Assembly: GCA_016650125.1 (NCBI GenBank)
Contig: JAENWT010000025.1
Coordinates: 1 to 35,220 of the forward strand
Direction: 5' to 3'
Length of the DNA: 35,220 nucleotides
DNA from: Thermoleophilia bacterium
GTDB lineage: Bacteria > Actinomycetota > Thermoleophilia > Solirubrobacterales > 70-9
The notes beneath the pieces are model-generated. The model was not told where the DNA came from. It searched no databases and saw nothing but the letters and a program-made list of their open reading frames with translations. Below, piece by piece: positions 7,853-16,763 of the stretch; position 1 is the first letter of the stretch; each line of letters opens with the position of its first letter. The translations under genes and the position numbers were made by a program.

Positions 7853-10301
7853 GGACCTTGCCTCCGAGCGCCTCGGCGGCACTGATGATGTTCTGCCAGA
7901 CGGGATCGACCTCTTCGTCGCTCAGGGTCCGGTCGTCCGCCCGGAAGCGCATCCTCAGGGCGAGGCTCTTTTCATCGGGGCCGATCTGGTCTCCCCGGTA
8001 TACGTCGAAGACGGTCACCGAGACCAGCAGGTCTCCCCCGGCTTTCTCCGCGGCGGCGAGCACGCTCGCCGCCTCGACGGAATCGGCGATGACCAGTGCG
8101 AGGTCCCGGTCGACCGGCGGGAAGCTGGTGAAGTCGCCGTAAGTCTCCTCGCCGAGCGGCGAAGCCTCGAGCAGCTCGGCCAGCCTGATCTCGAAAGCGA
8201 CGGTGTCATCGAGGTCCCAGGCGGCGGCGACCGACGGGTGGATCTGGCCGATCCAGCCGATCTCCTGACCATTGGCGACGACCGTTCCCGAGCGTCCCGG
8301 ATGGAGGAACGGCTGCTCGCCGGCGATGACCTCGATCGTGGTGCCGAGGCCGAGCGCCAGCCGTTCGAGCACACCCTTGATCTGGAAGAAGTCGGCCGAA
8401 GCCGGATCGTCGGCCCAGCTTGCGGGGTCGATCGCGCCGGTCGCCAGGACCGAGAGGTGCTGAGGTTCGTTGACCGGTGGCCGCTGGTTGCCCGGGAAGT
8501 CGCCACCGAGCGGCCCGGGACCGAAGTCCCCTGCCGGAAGGTAGACCCGTCCGAACTCGAACAGGGCGATCCGACCGGCACCCCGTGACCGGTTGCGGCC
8601 GGCGGCGCCAAGCAGGGAGCCGAGCAGGGTCGTGCGCATCACCGACTGGTCTTCGGAAAGCGGATTGGAGAGCCGGACCGCGCGGGCGCGGGGATCGGAC
8701 TCGGCCAGCCTCAGCCGTACGGCCTCGGCGGGATCGGTAAAGCTCCAGCCGACGATCTCGTCAAACCCGGCTTCCCGCATCGAATCTTCGGCCCGCCGCT
8801 GCAGGCCCTGCTGTCGGCTGAGCCCGCCGACCCGTCCGGAGCCCGAAGGCAGGGTCGCCGGCAGCCGGCGGTCGAGGTCGTTGACCCGGCCGACCTCTTC
8901 GACCAAATCGATTTCCCGGGTCACGTCGTAGAACCGGTCGGCCGGGACCGAGACCAGCAGGTCTTCGCCGTCCGGCTCGACACCGAAGCCGAGCATCTCC
9001 AGGGCTTCGGTCTGGTTGGCGGTGTCGATCGCGAGTCCGAGAATGCGCTCTACCTGTCCGTTCCGCAGCCGGATCGGCTCAGCTTCGGGCATCGGCGCGG
9101 CCACATCGACCATGCCGGAGGCCGGGGTCGCGCCACAGAGTTCGACCATCAGGGCCGTGGCCACGATCTGGGCCCTTTCGGCGAGTTCAGGATGGAGCTG
9201 CTTCTCGAACCGGGACGAGGCCTCGGACCGCAGGTTGAGGTCGCGCGAGGTGCGCAGGATGTTCGGGCCGTTCCAGGTCGCCGCTTCCATCAGCACCGAG
9301 GTGGTCGATTCCGAGACCTCGGACACCGCACCGCCCATGACCCCGGCGATCGAGGTCGGGCCGTTGCTGTCGCAGACCAGGACGGTGTCTGCCGAGACTT
9401 CCCGCTCGACGCCGTCGAGGGTGGTCACCTTCTCGCCGGCCTCCGCCGAGCGGATCGACAACGCTCCATCGGGTACGAGGTCGAGGTCGAAGGCGTGCAT
9501 CGGCTGGCCGGTGAGCCACATCACGTAGTTGGTGATGTCGACCACATTGTTGATCGGCCGCAGGCCGGAAGCGATCAGCCGCGCCCGCAGCCAGAGCGGC
9601 GAAGGCGCGATCGTGACATTCGTGAAGGTCCGGGCCGTGAAGCGCGGACAGAGATCGTGGTTCTCTACTTTGACCGAGACAAGCTTGTCGACCTCGCCGC
9701 CGGGTTCGATCGCCTGGTCCTGCCACGGGGGAGGCGCCAGCGCAGCGCCGGTGATCGCGTGCGCCTCGCGGGCCACGCCATAGATGCCGAAGCAGTCGGT
9801 CCGGTTCGGGGTGACTTCGAGTTCGAGTACCTGCTCCGAGATCGGCACCACCTCGGCCGCAGGCGTTCCCGGGGCAGCCAGGACGTCCTCGAGGACCATG
9901 ATGCCGTCCTTGCCGTCACCGAGTTCGAGCTCGCTCTCCGAGCAGATCATGCCTTCGGAAGGCACTCCTCTCAGCTTGGCTTTCTTGATCTTCATACCAC
10001 CGGGCATCACCGCGCCCGGCAGGGCGACTACGACCGTCTGGCCCGCGGCAACGTTCGGCGCACCACAGACGATGCTGCGCTCCTCGCCACCGGCATCGAC
10101 GGTGCAGACCCGCAACCGGTCGGCGTCGGGGTGCTCCTCGACCGCCTTGACCAGTCCGATCACGAAGTTGTCGGCCGACGGTGGACCCGAAGTCACAACC
10201 CTTTCGACCTCGGTGCCGGTCATCGCCAGCTTCTCGGCGAGCACTTGCGGCGAGAGGCCCGGATCGCAGTATTCGGCCATCCAGCCGTAAGGGACCCTCA
10301 T
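7845..10301 (-). CDS. pheT: phenylalanyl-tRNA synthetase beta subunit
   Basis: Beta chain of the alpha2-beta2 PheRS that charges tRNA-Phe. At 818 residues it is the full bacterial length. It has the EMAP/OB-like tRNA-binding region (about 40-150), the B3/B4 editing domain, the B5 domain and a C-terminal ferredoxin-like anticodon-binding domain (about 725-818, SFPPVDRDLALV). The ATG overlaps the pheS stop (ATGA), consistent with balanced synthesis of the two subunits. The 3' end overlaps argC slightly, so arginine synthesis is coupled to this translation operon. Confidence 0.97.
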   Translation of the reverse strand: MRVPYGWMAEYCDPGLSPQVLAEKLAMTGTEVERVVTSGPPSADNFVIGLVKAVEEHPDADRLRVCTVDAGGEERSIVCGAPNVAAGQTVVVALPGAVMPGGMKIKKAKLRGVPSEGMICSESELELGDGKDGIMVLEDVLAAPGTPAAEVVPISEQVLELEVTPNRTDCFGIYGVAREAHAITGAALAPPPWQDQAIEPGGEVDKLVSVKVENHDLCPRFTARTFTNVTIAPSPLWLRARLIASGLRPINNVVDITNYVMWLTGQPMHAFDLDLVPDGALSIRSAEAGEKVTTLDGVEREVSADTVLVCDSNGPTSIAGVMGGAVSEVSESTTSVLMEAATWNGPNILRTSRDLNLRSEASSRFEKQLHPELAERAQIVATALMVELCGATPASGMVDVAAPMPEAEPIRLRNGQVERILGLAIDTANQTEALEMLGFGVEPDGEDLLVSVPADRFYDVTREIDLVEEVGRVNDLDRRLPATLPSGSGRVGGLSRQQGLQRRAEDSMREAGFDEIVGWSFTDPAEAVRLRLAESDPRARAVRLSNPLSEDQSVMRTTLLGSLLGAAGRNRSRGAGRIALFEFGRVYLPAGDFGPGPLGGDFPGNQRPPVNEPQHLSVLATGAIDPASWADDPASADFFQIKGVLERLALGLGTTIEVIAGEQPFLHPGRSGTVVANGQEIGWIGQIHPSVAAAWDLDDTVAFEIRLAELLEASPLGEETYGDFTSFPPVDRDLALVIADSVEAASVLAAAEKAGGDLLVSVTVFDVYRGDQIGPDEKSLALRMRFRADDRTLSDEEVDPVWQNIISAAEALGGKVRG

Positions 10302-11383
10302 GAGAACTGCTCCAGCATCCGGACGTCGTTCTCGAAGAAGAGCCGCAGGTCTCCCACGCCGTGCCGCAGCATGGCGATGCGCTCGATGCCGAAGCCGAAG
10401 GCGAATCCGGTGACCAGGTCGGGGTCGTAACCGGCCTCGCGCACGAAACCGAAGACGTTCGGATCGACCATGCCGGCACCGCCGAGCTCAATCCAGCCGA
10501 TGCCCTTGCAGAGGTTGCAGCGCTCACCGTCGTCGAGCTTTCCGGAGCCGCCGCACTTGAAGCAGGAGACGTCGAACTCGACCGAAGGCTCGGTGAACGG
10601 GAAGAAGTGCGGCCGCATCCGGATTTCGCGATCGGGGCCGAAGATCTCCCTCAGCATCGCCAGCAGGGTGCCCTTGAGGTCGGCCAGGGTGATTCCTTCG
10701 GCGACCGCGAGGCCTTCGACCTGATGGAACATCGGGCTGTGGGTGGCGTCTGAATCCCGCCGGTAGGTCTTGCCGGGCACGATCATGAAGAGCGGCGGTG
10801 GCGCGGTCTCCATCGCCCGCACCTGCATCGGCGAAGTGTGGGTCCGGAGCAGCACGTCCCGCGGACCGGCGTCATCGGGCGCGCCGGCGCCGGCCTCGAT
10901 GTAGAAGGTGTCCTGGAGCATCCGGGCGGGATGGTCCGCCGGATGGTTGAGCGCGGTGAAGTTGTAGAAATCGTGCTCGACTTCGGGGCCCTCCATCACC
11001 TGGTAGCCGAGACCGATCATCACGTCTTCGATCAGCCGCCTGGTTCGGGTGATCGGGTGAAGGTGGCCGACCGCCCTTGCCGGTGAGCCGGGCAGGGTCA
11101 CGTCGATCCGGTCACCGGCGAGGCCGGCTTCGAGCTCGGCTCCGGCCAGCGAAGCGATCCGCTCTTCGATCAGAGCTTCGAGTGCCTTGCGGACCTTGTT
11201 GGCAGCGCCACCGACCGGACCCCGCTCAGCCGGTTCCAGATCGGCGATCCCCCGGAGGATCGAGGTCAGTTCGGCCTTCCGGCCGAGATACTTGACCCGC
11301 AGGTCCTCGAGCTCGGCGGACGAGCCGGCGGCACCAACGGAGTCGGTTGCTTCGGCCTCGATCTGTTCCAGTCTTATCTGCAT
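10298..11383 (-). CDS. pheS: phenylalanyl-tRNA synthetase alpha subunit
   Basis: Catalytic subunit of PheRS, 361 residues. An N-terminal coiled coil (about 1-85) is followed by the class II core. Motif 2 is recognisable in the TYRRDSDATHSPMFHQVEGL stretch, and motif 3 in GFGIERIAMLRHGV near the end. The cysteine-rich stretch CFKCGGSGKLDDGERCNLC (about 279-297) contains two CxxC pairs that could bind zinc, an insertion seen in only part of the PheS family. The gap to the upstream methyltransferase is 5 bp. No phenylalanine leader peptide or T-box was found in front. Confidence 0.96.
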   Translation of the reverse strand: MQIRLEQIEAEATDSVGAAGSSAELEDLRVKYLGRKAELTSILRGIADLEPAERGPVGGAANKVRKALEALIEERIASLAGAELEAGLAGDRIDVTLPGSPARAVGHLHPITRTRRLIEDVMIGLGYQVMEGPEVEHDFYNFTALNHPADHPARMLQDTFYIEAGAGAPDDAGPRDVLLRTHTSPMQVRAMETAPPPLFMIVPGKTYRRDSDATHSPMFHQVEGLAVAEGITLADLKGTLLAMLREIFGPDREIRMRPHFFPFTEPSVEFDVSCFKCGGSGKLDDGERCNLCKGIGWIELGGAGMVDPNVFGFVREAGYDPDLVTGFAFGFGIERIAMLRHGVGDLRLFFENDVRMLEQFS

Positions 11384-11388
11384 TGCTC

Positions 11389-12102
11389 TCAGCTCGATTC
11401 TCCGGCCGACGGTTGCGACGATATCCGCTCACAGGCGATCGCCGCTGCGGCCGCGACGTTCAGGGATTCAGCCCGTCCTTCCCGCAGGGGGATGGTCCAG
11501 GTCTCATCGCATTGATTCAAGACCACATGCTGGATTCCTGCTCTTTCGGAGCCCAGGACGATGGTCACCGGAGTGGCGTGACCGTCGGGCCAGCCACCAC
11601 CGGAGGCGACCATCGCCACCCGCGGCTCCGGAGTGACGTCGATCTTGCCCTTGAGGACGGGCTGGGTGAAGATCGAACCCATGCTGGCCCGGACCGATGC
11701 CGGCGCGTACGGATCGACGCTGCCGGGGCCGACAACCACGGTGGCATCGAGCAGCGCGTCGACGGTGCGGATGATCGTGCCCATGTTGCCCGGGTCGGCC
11801 AGACCGTCGAGGAAAACGCAGACTTCCTTCGGCTCTTCAGCCCATATCTCGTGCCAGATGCCGATCACATTCGTACCCGAAGCGAGCGACGAGACCCGCT
11901 CCAGCAGCTCCGGTTCGACCGCCTCGCCTTCGATGTCGGAGTCCGGATGGACCAGCAACGCCTTCGGCTTGTGGCCAGCGGCCAGGCCGGCGGCAGCCAG
12001 GTCTTCGCCCTCGGTCACGAACAGGCCGAGCTTCTCCCGGTGCTTCTTCTGGCCGAGCTTCCGGACCAGTTTCAGTTTTTCGTTGTCAGGGCTGGTGATC
12101 AT
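11389..12102 (-). CDS. TrmH/SpoU-family RNA 2'-O-methyltransferase
   Basis: A 237-residue SPOUT methyltransferase that probably methylates a ribose in 23S rRNA. The N-terminal domain (LGQKKHREKLGLFVTEGED) is the L30e-like RNA-binding substrate domain. The three SpoU motifs are visible: DPGNMGTIIRTVDA, TIVLGSERAGI and IPLREGRAESLNVAAAAAI, which form the trefoil knot that binds S-adenosylmethionine. I place the start at ATG 12102 because GGAGAG lies just upstream; a longer frame to 12135 would run into the terminator hairpin. The position between rplT and pheS is common in actinobacteria. The exact target nucleotide cannot be told from sequence. Confidence 0.92.
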   Translation of the reverse strand: MITSPDNEKLKLVRKLGQKKHREKLGLFVTEGEDLAAAGLAAGHKPKALLVHPDSDIEGEAVEPELLERVSSLASGTNVIGIWHEIWAEEPKEVCVFLDGLADPGNMGTIIRTVDALLDATVVVGPGSVDPYAPASVRASMGSIFTQPVLKGKIDVTPEPRVAMVASGGGWPDGHATPVTIVLGSERAGIQHVVLNQCDETWTIPLREGRAESLNVAAAAAIACERISSQPSAGESS

Positions 12103-12116
12103 TTCTCTCCAAAAAC

Positions 12117-12149
12117 AAAAAAGGGCGACTCGCAAATGCGAAGCCGCCC
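12117..12149 (-). terminator. intrinsic terminator after rplT
   Basis: On the minus strand GGGCGGCTTCGC (12149-12138) pairs with GCGAGTCGCCC (12133-12123) across an ATTT loop: 11 pairs with one bulged T, followed directly by six T residues. It is the strongest rho-independent terminator in the window. It lies between rplT and the methyltransferase-pheST-arg genes, only 14 nt before the next ATG, so it could also act as an attenuator. Confidence 0.85.
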
Positions 12150-12173
12150 GAAATAAGTGAGTGCCGAAGCGCG

Positions 12174-12533
12174 TTACGCGGCGGCACCCTCCCGGGCGAT
12201 CTCGACAAATCGGCGAAAGTCCTCACGGTCGTGGACCGCGATATCGGCGAGCATCTTCCGGTTCACTTCGACGCCGGCCTTGTCCAGGCCGTGGATCAGC
12301 TGCGAGTAGCTCATGCCCTCGGCCCGCGCGGCGGCGTTGATGCGGGTGATCCAGAGGCGACGGAAGTCACGCTTCCTGACCCTGCGGTCGCGGTACGCGT
12401 AAGCACCGGAACGCATGACCTGTTCCTTGGCCAGCTTGTAGGAAGAACTCTTCCGGCCGTAATAGCCCTTGGCTTCTTCGAGTACCTTGCGGCGCTTCTT
12501 CCGCGCGTTTACCGACCGCTTGACGCGAGGCAT
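12174..12533 (-). CDS. rplT: 50S ribosomal protein L20
   Basis: 119 residues, the normal length. Binds 23S rRNA early in large-subunit assembly. The sequence [16 protein letters not shown], followed by the [17 protein letters not shown] helix and [18 protein letters not shown], is diagnostic. Its ATG overlaps the rpmI stop (TAATG), so L35 and L20 are translationally coupled. In E. coli and B. subtilis L20 represses the infC-rpmI-rplT operon; here infC is detached by wecB, so that control, if present, must act on rpmI-rplT alone. Confidence 0.98.
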   Translation of the reverse strand: MPRVKRSVNARKKRRKVLEEAKGYYGRKSSSYKLAKEQVMRSGAYAYRDRRVRKRDFRRLWITRINAAARAEGMSYSQLIHGLDKAGVEVNRKMLADIAVHDREDFRRFVEIAREGAAA

Positions 12534-12730
12534 TATTTGCCTCCAAGCAGTTTGTTGATCCGCGGTGCGTCGGCATCCGAGATTTCGACGGGCCGGGCCA
12601 TGCGGCGCTTGCGCTTCGGCGACTTCTTCTCCAGGATGTGGCTGGAGTAAGCGCGCCGTCCACGCAGCTTGCCATTGGCGGTTCTTCTGAACCGTTTCTT
12701 GGCTCCGGAATGTGTCTTCATCTTCGGCAT
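12533..12730 (-). CDS. rpmI: 50S ribosomal protein L35
   Basis: 65 residues, basic, with the family opening [21 protein letters not shown] and the central SSHILEKK. A structural protein of the large subunit. It is the first gene of the minus-strand series, and its ATG is 75 bp from the divergent wecB ATG, so a promoter must lie in 12731-12805. There is no good Shine-Dalgarno sequence directly before the ATG. I could not identify a convincing -10 element at the leaderless spacing. Confidence 0.97.
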   Translation of the reverse strand: MPKMKTHSGAKKRFRRTANGKLRGRRAYSSHILEKKSPKRKRRMARPVEISDADAPRINKLLGGK

Positions 12731-12791
12731 GCGACGGCGTATTCAATCAAACAAAGAGGAGGAGCACCCTTCCGGCGTCTGTTTGCACGGA

Positions 12792-12797
12792 TAGGGT
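12792..12797 (+). promoter_or_regulatory. candidate -10 element of wecB
   Basis: TAGGGT ends 8 nt before the wecB ATG at 12806, so transcription would start within about two bases of the start codon. A GGTGAG that could pair with the 16S tail overlaps it, so an ordinary leadered start is also possible. Confidence 0.4.
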
Positions 12798-12805
12798 GAG
12801 CCGCA

Positions 12806-13879
12806 ATGCGAATCATGCACGTGCTCGGCACCCGGCCGAATTTCGTAAAGATGGCCCCGCTGATCGCGGCTCTGCGTGAGCGGCTGCCCGATTCAGATCA
12901 GGAAATCGTCCACACCGGTCAGCACTACGACCGGATGATGTCGGAGATCTTCTTCGAGCAGCTCGGAGTGCCGGAACCGGACCACATGCTGGAGATCGGG
13001 TCCGGCACCCATGCCCAGCAGACCGCGCGGGTGATGGAGCGGCTCGAGCCCCTTTTGGTCGCCGACCGGCCCGACCTGGTGGTCGTGCCCGGCGACGTCA
13101 ATTCGACCTTCGCGGCGGCGCTGACCGCGGTCAAGCTGGGGATCCCGGTCGCCCACCTCGAATCCGGCCTGCGCAGCTGGGACCGCACCATGCCGGAAGA
13201 AGTCAATCGGGTCCTGACCGACGCGATCGCCGATCAGCTCTATGTCCACTCGGCGGAAGCCCTCGACAACCTCGCCCGCGAAGGCATCCCGGCCGAGAAG
13301 GCCCATTTCGTCGGCAACACGATGATCGACAGCCTGGTCGCGCTCGAGGACCGGTTCCGGCCCCTCGAGGCCTGCCGGCAGTTCGGCCTCGAGCCGGGTG
13401 GCTACCTGCTGGTAACCCTCCACCGCCCCGCTCTGGTCGACGGACCCCTGCTCTTCGAAGCGATCGCGGCGCTCAACCTGGTCGCAGCAGACGTACCGGT
13501 CCTGTTCCCGGTCCACCCGCGCACCCGGGCCAAACTCGATGCCGAGGGCGCTGACATTGCGCCCGGCCTCCACCTGGTCGACCCGGTCGGTTACCTCGAG
13601 TTCCTCTCGCTGGAGTGCGACGCCACCGCGGTCCTCACCGACTCGGGCGGCATCCAGGAGGAAACCACCTACCTCGGCGTGCCATGTTTCACCCTCCGCA
13701 ACAACACCGAACGACCGGTGACGGTAGAACTCGGAACCAACACGATGCTCGGCCTCGACCCGGCAAGAATCGTCGAGATCCCGGGACTGATCACCGACGG
13801 CGGAGCGGTCACCTCGCAGCCACCACCCCTCTGGGACGGCAAGGCGAGCGAGCGAATCGCCGATCTGATCGCCGGTTGA
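12806..13879 (+). CDS. wecB: UDP-N-acetylglucosamine 2-epimerase (non-hydrolysing)
   Basis: Interconverts UDP-GlcNAc and UDP-ManNAc to supply ManNAc for surface polymers. The 357-residue GT-B fold protein shows GTRPNFVKMAPLI at the N-terminus, TGQHYDRMMSEIFF, HLESGLRSWDRTMPEEVNR with the catalytic acidic residues, NTMID, and the UDP-binding TDSGGIQEETTYLGVPC near 276-292. The gene lies on the opposite strand between infC and rpmI, which are normally adjacent, and ends only 3 bp from the infC stop, tail to tail, with no terminator between them. It has no sugar-polymer neighbours, so its pathway context is not shown here. Confidence 0.94.
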   Translation: MRIMHVLGTRPNFVKMAPLIAALRERLPDSDQEIVHTGQHYDRMMSEIFFEQLGVPEPDHMLEIGSGTHAQQTARVMERLEPLLVADRPDLVVVPGDVNSTFAAALTAVKLGIPVAHLESGLRSWDRTMPEEVNRVLTDAIADQLYVHSAEALDNLAREGIPAEKAHFVGNTMIDSLVALEDRFRPLEACRQFGLEPGGYLLVTLHRPALVDGPLLFEAIAALNLVAADVPVLFPVHPRTRAKLDAEGADIAPGLHLVDPVGYLEFLSLECDATAVLTDSGGIQEETTYLGVPCFTLRNNTERPVTVELGTNTMLGLDPARIVEIPGLITDGGAVTSQPPPLWDGKASERIADLIAG

Positions 13880-13882
13880 GTT

Positions 13883-14734
13883 CTAGTCGGAGCTGCTGGA
13901 GTCGCCGGAGTCGGATGAATCGGAGTCTGATTCCGCGGCGTCATCCGTTGCTTCGGCTTCTTCAGCCGGGGCGTCAGTGGTTTCTTCTTCAGCCGGGGCG
14001 TCGGCGGCTTGTTCGGCCGGGGCGTCGGCGGCTTCTTCTTCGGGCTCTTCGCCAGCTTCATTCTCGGTCGCTTCCACCTGCTCGGGCGTCATCGCCTGCG
14101 GGTGGGTGTTGACCGGTGCGCTCGCAGTCTCTTCTTCGTCCGTGGTCGGCTCGCCTTCCTTCTTGTCGGCCTCGACGAACTTGGCGGCCTCCTTGGACGG
14201 GCCGAGCAGCATGCTCATGTTGCGGCCCTCCTGGAGCGGCTTCGACTCGATCGTCGCCAGGCCCTCAAGATCTTCGAAGAGGCGGTAGAGCAGATCACGG
14301 CCACGCTCGGGGTGGGCCTGCTCGCGACCGCGGAACATGATCGTCACCTTGACCTTGTCGCCGTGCTTCAGGAAGCGGGTGACGTGGCCCTTCTTGGTGT
14401 TGTAGTCGTGGACCGCGATCTTCGGGCGCAGCTTGATCTCGCGCACGTTGACCTGGGTCTGGTGCTTGCGCGCGGCCTTGAGCTTCTGCTCCTGCTCGTA
14501 CTTGTACTTCGAGTAGTCGAGGAGGCGGGCCACGGGCGGCTTGGCGCCGGCGGCGACTTCGACCAGGTCGAGGTCCGCGTCGCGGGCCATCTCCCGGGCG
14601 TCGTCGGTCGTAACGATGCCGACCTGCTCGCCGTCGGCTCCGATGAGCCGGACCTTGGGCACGCGGATGCGCTCGTTGATACGAGTCGAATCACGCTCGG
14701 GCGGACGCCGATCGAACCTGCGAGGAACCGGCAC
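13883..14734 (-). CDS. infC: translation initiation factor IF-3 with a long acidic C-terminal tail
   Basis: IF-3 binds the 30S subunit, checks initiator tRNA and prevents 70S formation. Residues about 18-185 are a complete two-domain IF-3 ([16 protein letters not shown]; linker [30 protein letters not shown]). Residues about 186-283 are an extra tail rich in Glu, Asp, Ala, Thr and Ser with a DAPAEE repeat and a serine/aspartate end. The family is usually about 170-180 residues. The start is GTG 14734: an in-frame TAA lies two codons upstream and no earlier start exists, and no Shine-Dalgarno sequence is visible. infC often uses unusual start codons. It is 93 bp behind thrS. Confidence 0.95.
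   Translation of the reverse strand: MPVPRRFDRRPPERDSTRINERIRVPKVRLIGADGEQVGIVTTDDAREMARDADLDLVEVAAGAKPPVARLLDYSKYKYEQEQKLKAARKHQTQVNVREIKLRPKIAVHDYNTKKGHVTRFLKHGDKVKVTIMFRGREQAHPERGRDLLYRLFEDLEGLATIESKPLQEGRNMSMLLGPSKEAAKFVEADKKEGEPTTDEEETASAPVNTHPQAMTPEQVEATENEAGEEPEEEAADAPAEQAADAPAEEETTDAPAEEAEATDDAAESDSDSSDSGDSSSSD
13959..14034 (-). repeat. tandem repeat of about 25 bp in the infC tail
   Basis: Three near-identical units beginning at 13959, 13984 and 14011 share the core GCCGGGGCGTC (plus strand) and encode the DAPAEE/DAPAEQ repeats of the IF-3 tail. Units differ by 2-3 bp in length and by point changes. Repeat-number variation between strains is plausible. Confidence 0.7.
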
Positions 14735-14827
14735 TAGTTAGCAGCCAAGCGGAGGTTCAAGCGGACGGACAAACTGGAAATTGGCTCACGAAGGCGAGCT
14801 GGAAAGGGTTCTGTTCAAAGCAAATAT

Positions 14828-16750
14828 TCAAGTGTCAAGCAGCATACAGAACTTTTCCGAAGACATTGAGCCGAGTTCGCCCTCGTCGTGGGAACGGACC
14901 GCGACCTCCCCCGCCTCGACCTCGCGGTCACCGACGACCAGCATGTACGGATACCGGCCCAGTTCGGCCGCGCGGATCTTCTTGCCGACCGACTCCGAGC
15001 GCTCCTCGACCTTGACCCTGGCCCCCGAGGCCCGCAGGTCTTCGGCCACCTCCCTGGCGTATTCGATGTGACGGTCGGCGACCGGCACGATCATCGCCTG
15101 GACCGGCGCCAGCCAGGACGGGAAACGGCCGGCATAGTGCTCGATGAGGATTCCGGCGAAGCGTTCCATCGAGCCGAGCAGGGCGCGGTGGATCATCACC
15201 GGGCGCTGCCGCTCGTCGTCGGCGCCGGTGTAGTCGAGTTCGAACCGCTCCGGCATCTGGAAGTCGAGCTGACAGGTGCCGAGCTGCCAGGAGCGGCCGA
15301 GCGCATCGGTCACGTGGAAGTCGATCTTCGGGCCGTAGAAAGCGCCGTCGCCCGGATTGATCGTGTAGTCGCGCTCCTGGCTGTCGAGTGCGGCCTTCAA
15401 CTTGGCTTCGGCCTTCTCCCAGAGGTCGTCGCTGCCCATCGCCTTGTCCGGCTTGGTTGAGAGCTCGACCGAAACGTCCTCGAAGCCGAAGCGGCCGTAG
15501 AGCTCGTCGATCGCCTCGCAGATGTCGCCGACCTCGGCTTCGATCTGATCCTCGGTGCAGTAGACGTGCGCGTCGTCCTGGGTGAAGGCCCGGACGCGCA
15601 ACAGGCCGTGGAGCACCCCTTCGCGTTCATTTCGGGTGACCCGGCCGAACTCCGCGAGCCGCAGCGGCAGGTCACGGTAGGAATGCCGGTGGGCGCCGTA
15701 GACCAGGCAGGCGCCAGGGCAATTCATCGGCCGCAGCGCGTATCGCCGGTCGTCGACCTCCATGAAGTACATGTCGTCCTTGTAGTTCTCCCAGTGGCCG
15801 GACCGGTGCCAGAGCGCCTCGTCCATCACTTGCGGCGTCGCGATCTCCTGATAGCCGCGCCGGTCGAGCTGTTCCCGGACTTCCTTTTCGATCAGGCCGA
15901 GCAGGACGGTGCCGTTCGGCAGCCAGAAGGGCATGCCGGGGGCTTCCTCTCGCAGCATGAACAGGTCGAGCTGGGGTCCGAGCCGGCGGTGGTCCCGGGC
16001 CTTTGCCTGCTCGATCTTCTCGAGGTACTCGGCCAGGTCCTTCTTGTCGAAGAAAGCCGTTCCGTAAATCCGGGTGAGCGTCTCGCGGTTCTCGTCGCCG
16101 CGCCAGTAGGAGCCGGCGACCGAGTTCAGCTTGATCACCTTGATCTTCCTGGTGCCGGGGCCGTGCGGGCCGCGGCAGAGGTCTTCGAAGGGGCCGTTCC
16201 GATAGAGCGAAACGGTCTCCGCGCCTTCGTTCGTGATCAGGTCCTCGATCAGCTCGACCTTGAAGTTCTCATCCTGCTCCCTGAAGATCTCGATCGCCTC
16301 GGCCACCGGCACGTCGCGGCGCTCGAACTTCTCGTCGGCCTTGATGTGCTTCTTCATCGCCGCCTCGATCTCCGGCAGCTCGGCGTCGGTGATCGTCACG
16401 TCCTCGGGGAATTCGAAGTCGTAATAGAAGCCGTTCTCGATCGCCGGCCCGATCGTCACCTTGGTCCCCGGGTAGAGCTCCTGGACCGCCGTCGCCATCA
16501 CGTGCGCGGCGTCGTGGCGGATCAGCTCGAGTCCTTCCGGGTCACGCGAGGTGATGATCGAGATCTCTTCCCCATCACTCACAGGTGCCGAGAGGTCGCG
16601 GACCTCGTCGCCCACTTTCAGTCCGAGGGCGGCCCGGGCCAGGCCCTCGCCGATCGCCATCGCGGCGTCGGCACCGGTCGCGCCGGGTTCGAGCTCGAGC
16701 GCGGTGCCGTCGGGCAGGCTGACGGTCAGTTTTTCGGTACCGGCGGGCAT
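14828..16750 (-). CDS. thrS: threonyl-tRNA synthetase
   Basis: Charges tRNA-Thr. 640 residues from ATG 16750, the normal bacterial length; frames that extend upstream run into the esterase. Domains in order: TGS (about 6-67), editing domain with HxxxH (H79, H83) and C192/H196 for hydrolysis of Ser-tRNA, class II core with zinc ligands C344 and H395, then the anticodon-binding domain (about 540-640). It lies 13 bp behind the esterase gene and 93 bp before infC, all co-directional. Its transcription probably depends at least partly on the promoter in front of the esterase. Confidence 0.97.
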   Translation of the reverse strand: MPAGTEKLTVSLPDGTALELEPGATGADAAMAIGEGLARAALGLKVGDEVRDLSAPVSDGEEISIITSRDPEGLELIRHDAAHVMATAVQELYPGTKVTIGPAIENGFYYDFEFPEDVTITDAELPEIEAAMKKHIKADEKFERRDVPVAEAIEIFREQDENFKVELIEDLITNEGAETVSLYRNGPFEDLCRGPHGPGTRKIKVIKLNSVAGSYWRGDENRETLTRIYGTAFFDKKDLAEYLEKIEQAKARDHRRLGPQLDLFMLREEAPGMPFWLPNGTVLLGLIEKEVREQLDRRGYQEIATPQVMDEALWHRSGHWENYKDDMYFMEVDDRRYALRPMNCPGACLVYGAHRHSYRDLPLRLAEFGRVTRNEREGVLHGLLRVRAFTQDDAHVYCTEDQIEAEVGDICEAIDELYGRFGFEDVSVELSTKPDKAMGSDDLWEKAEAKLKAALDSQERDYTINPGDGAFYGPKIDFHVTDALGRSWQLGTCQLDFQMPERFELDYTGADDERQRPVMIHRALLGSMERFAGILIEHYAGRFPSWLAPVQAMIVPVADRHIEYAREVAEDLRASGARVKVEERSESVGKKIRAAELGRYPYMLVVGDREVEAGEVAVRSHDEGELGSMSSEKFCMLLDT

Positions 16751-16763
16751 CGCTCCATCGTAT

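Noticed and set aside
12806-13879. wecB as part of a capsule or teichoic-acid cluster
   Set aside because: All neighbours are translation genes; no glycosyltransferase, flippase or polymerase lies nearby.
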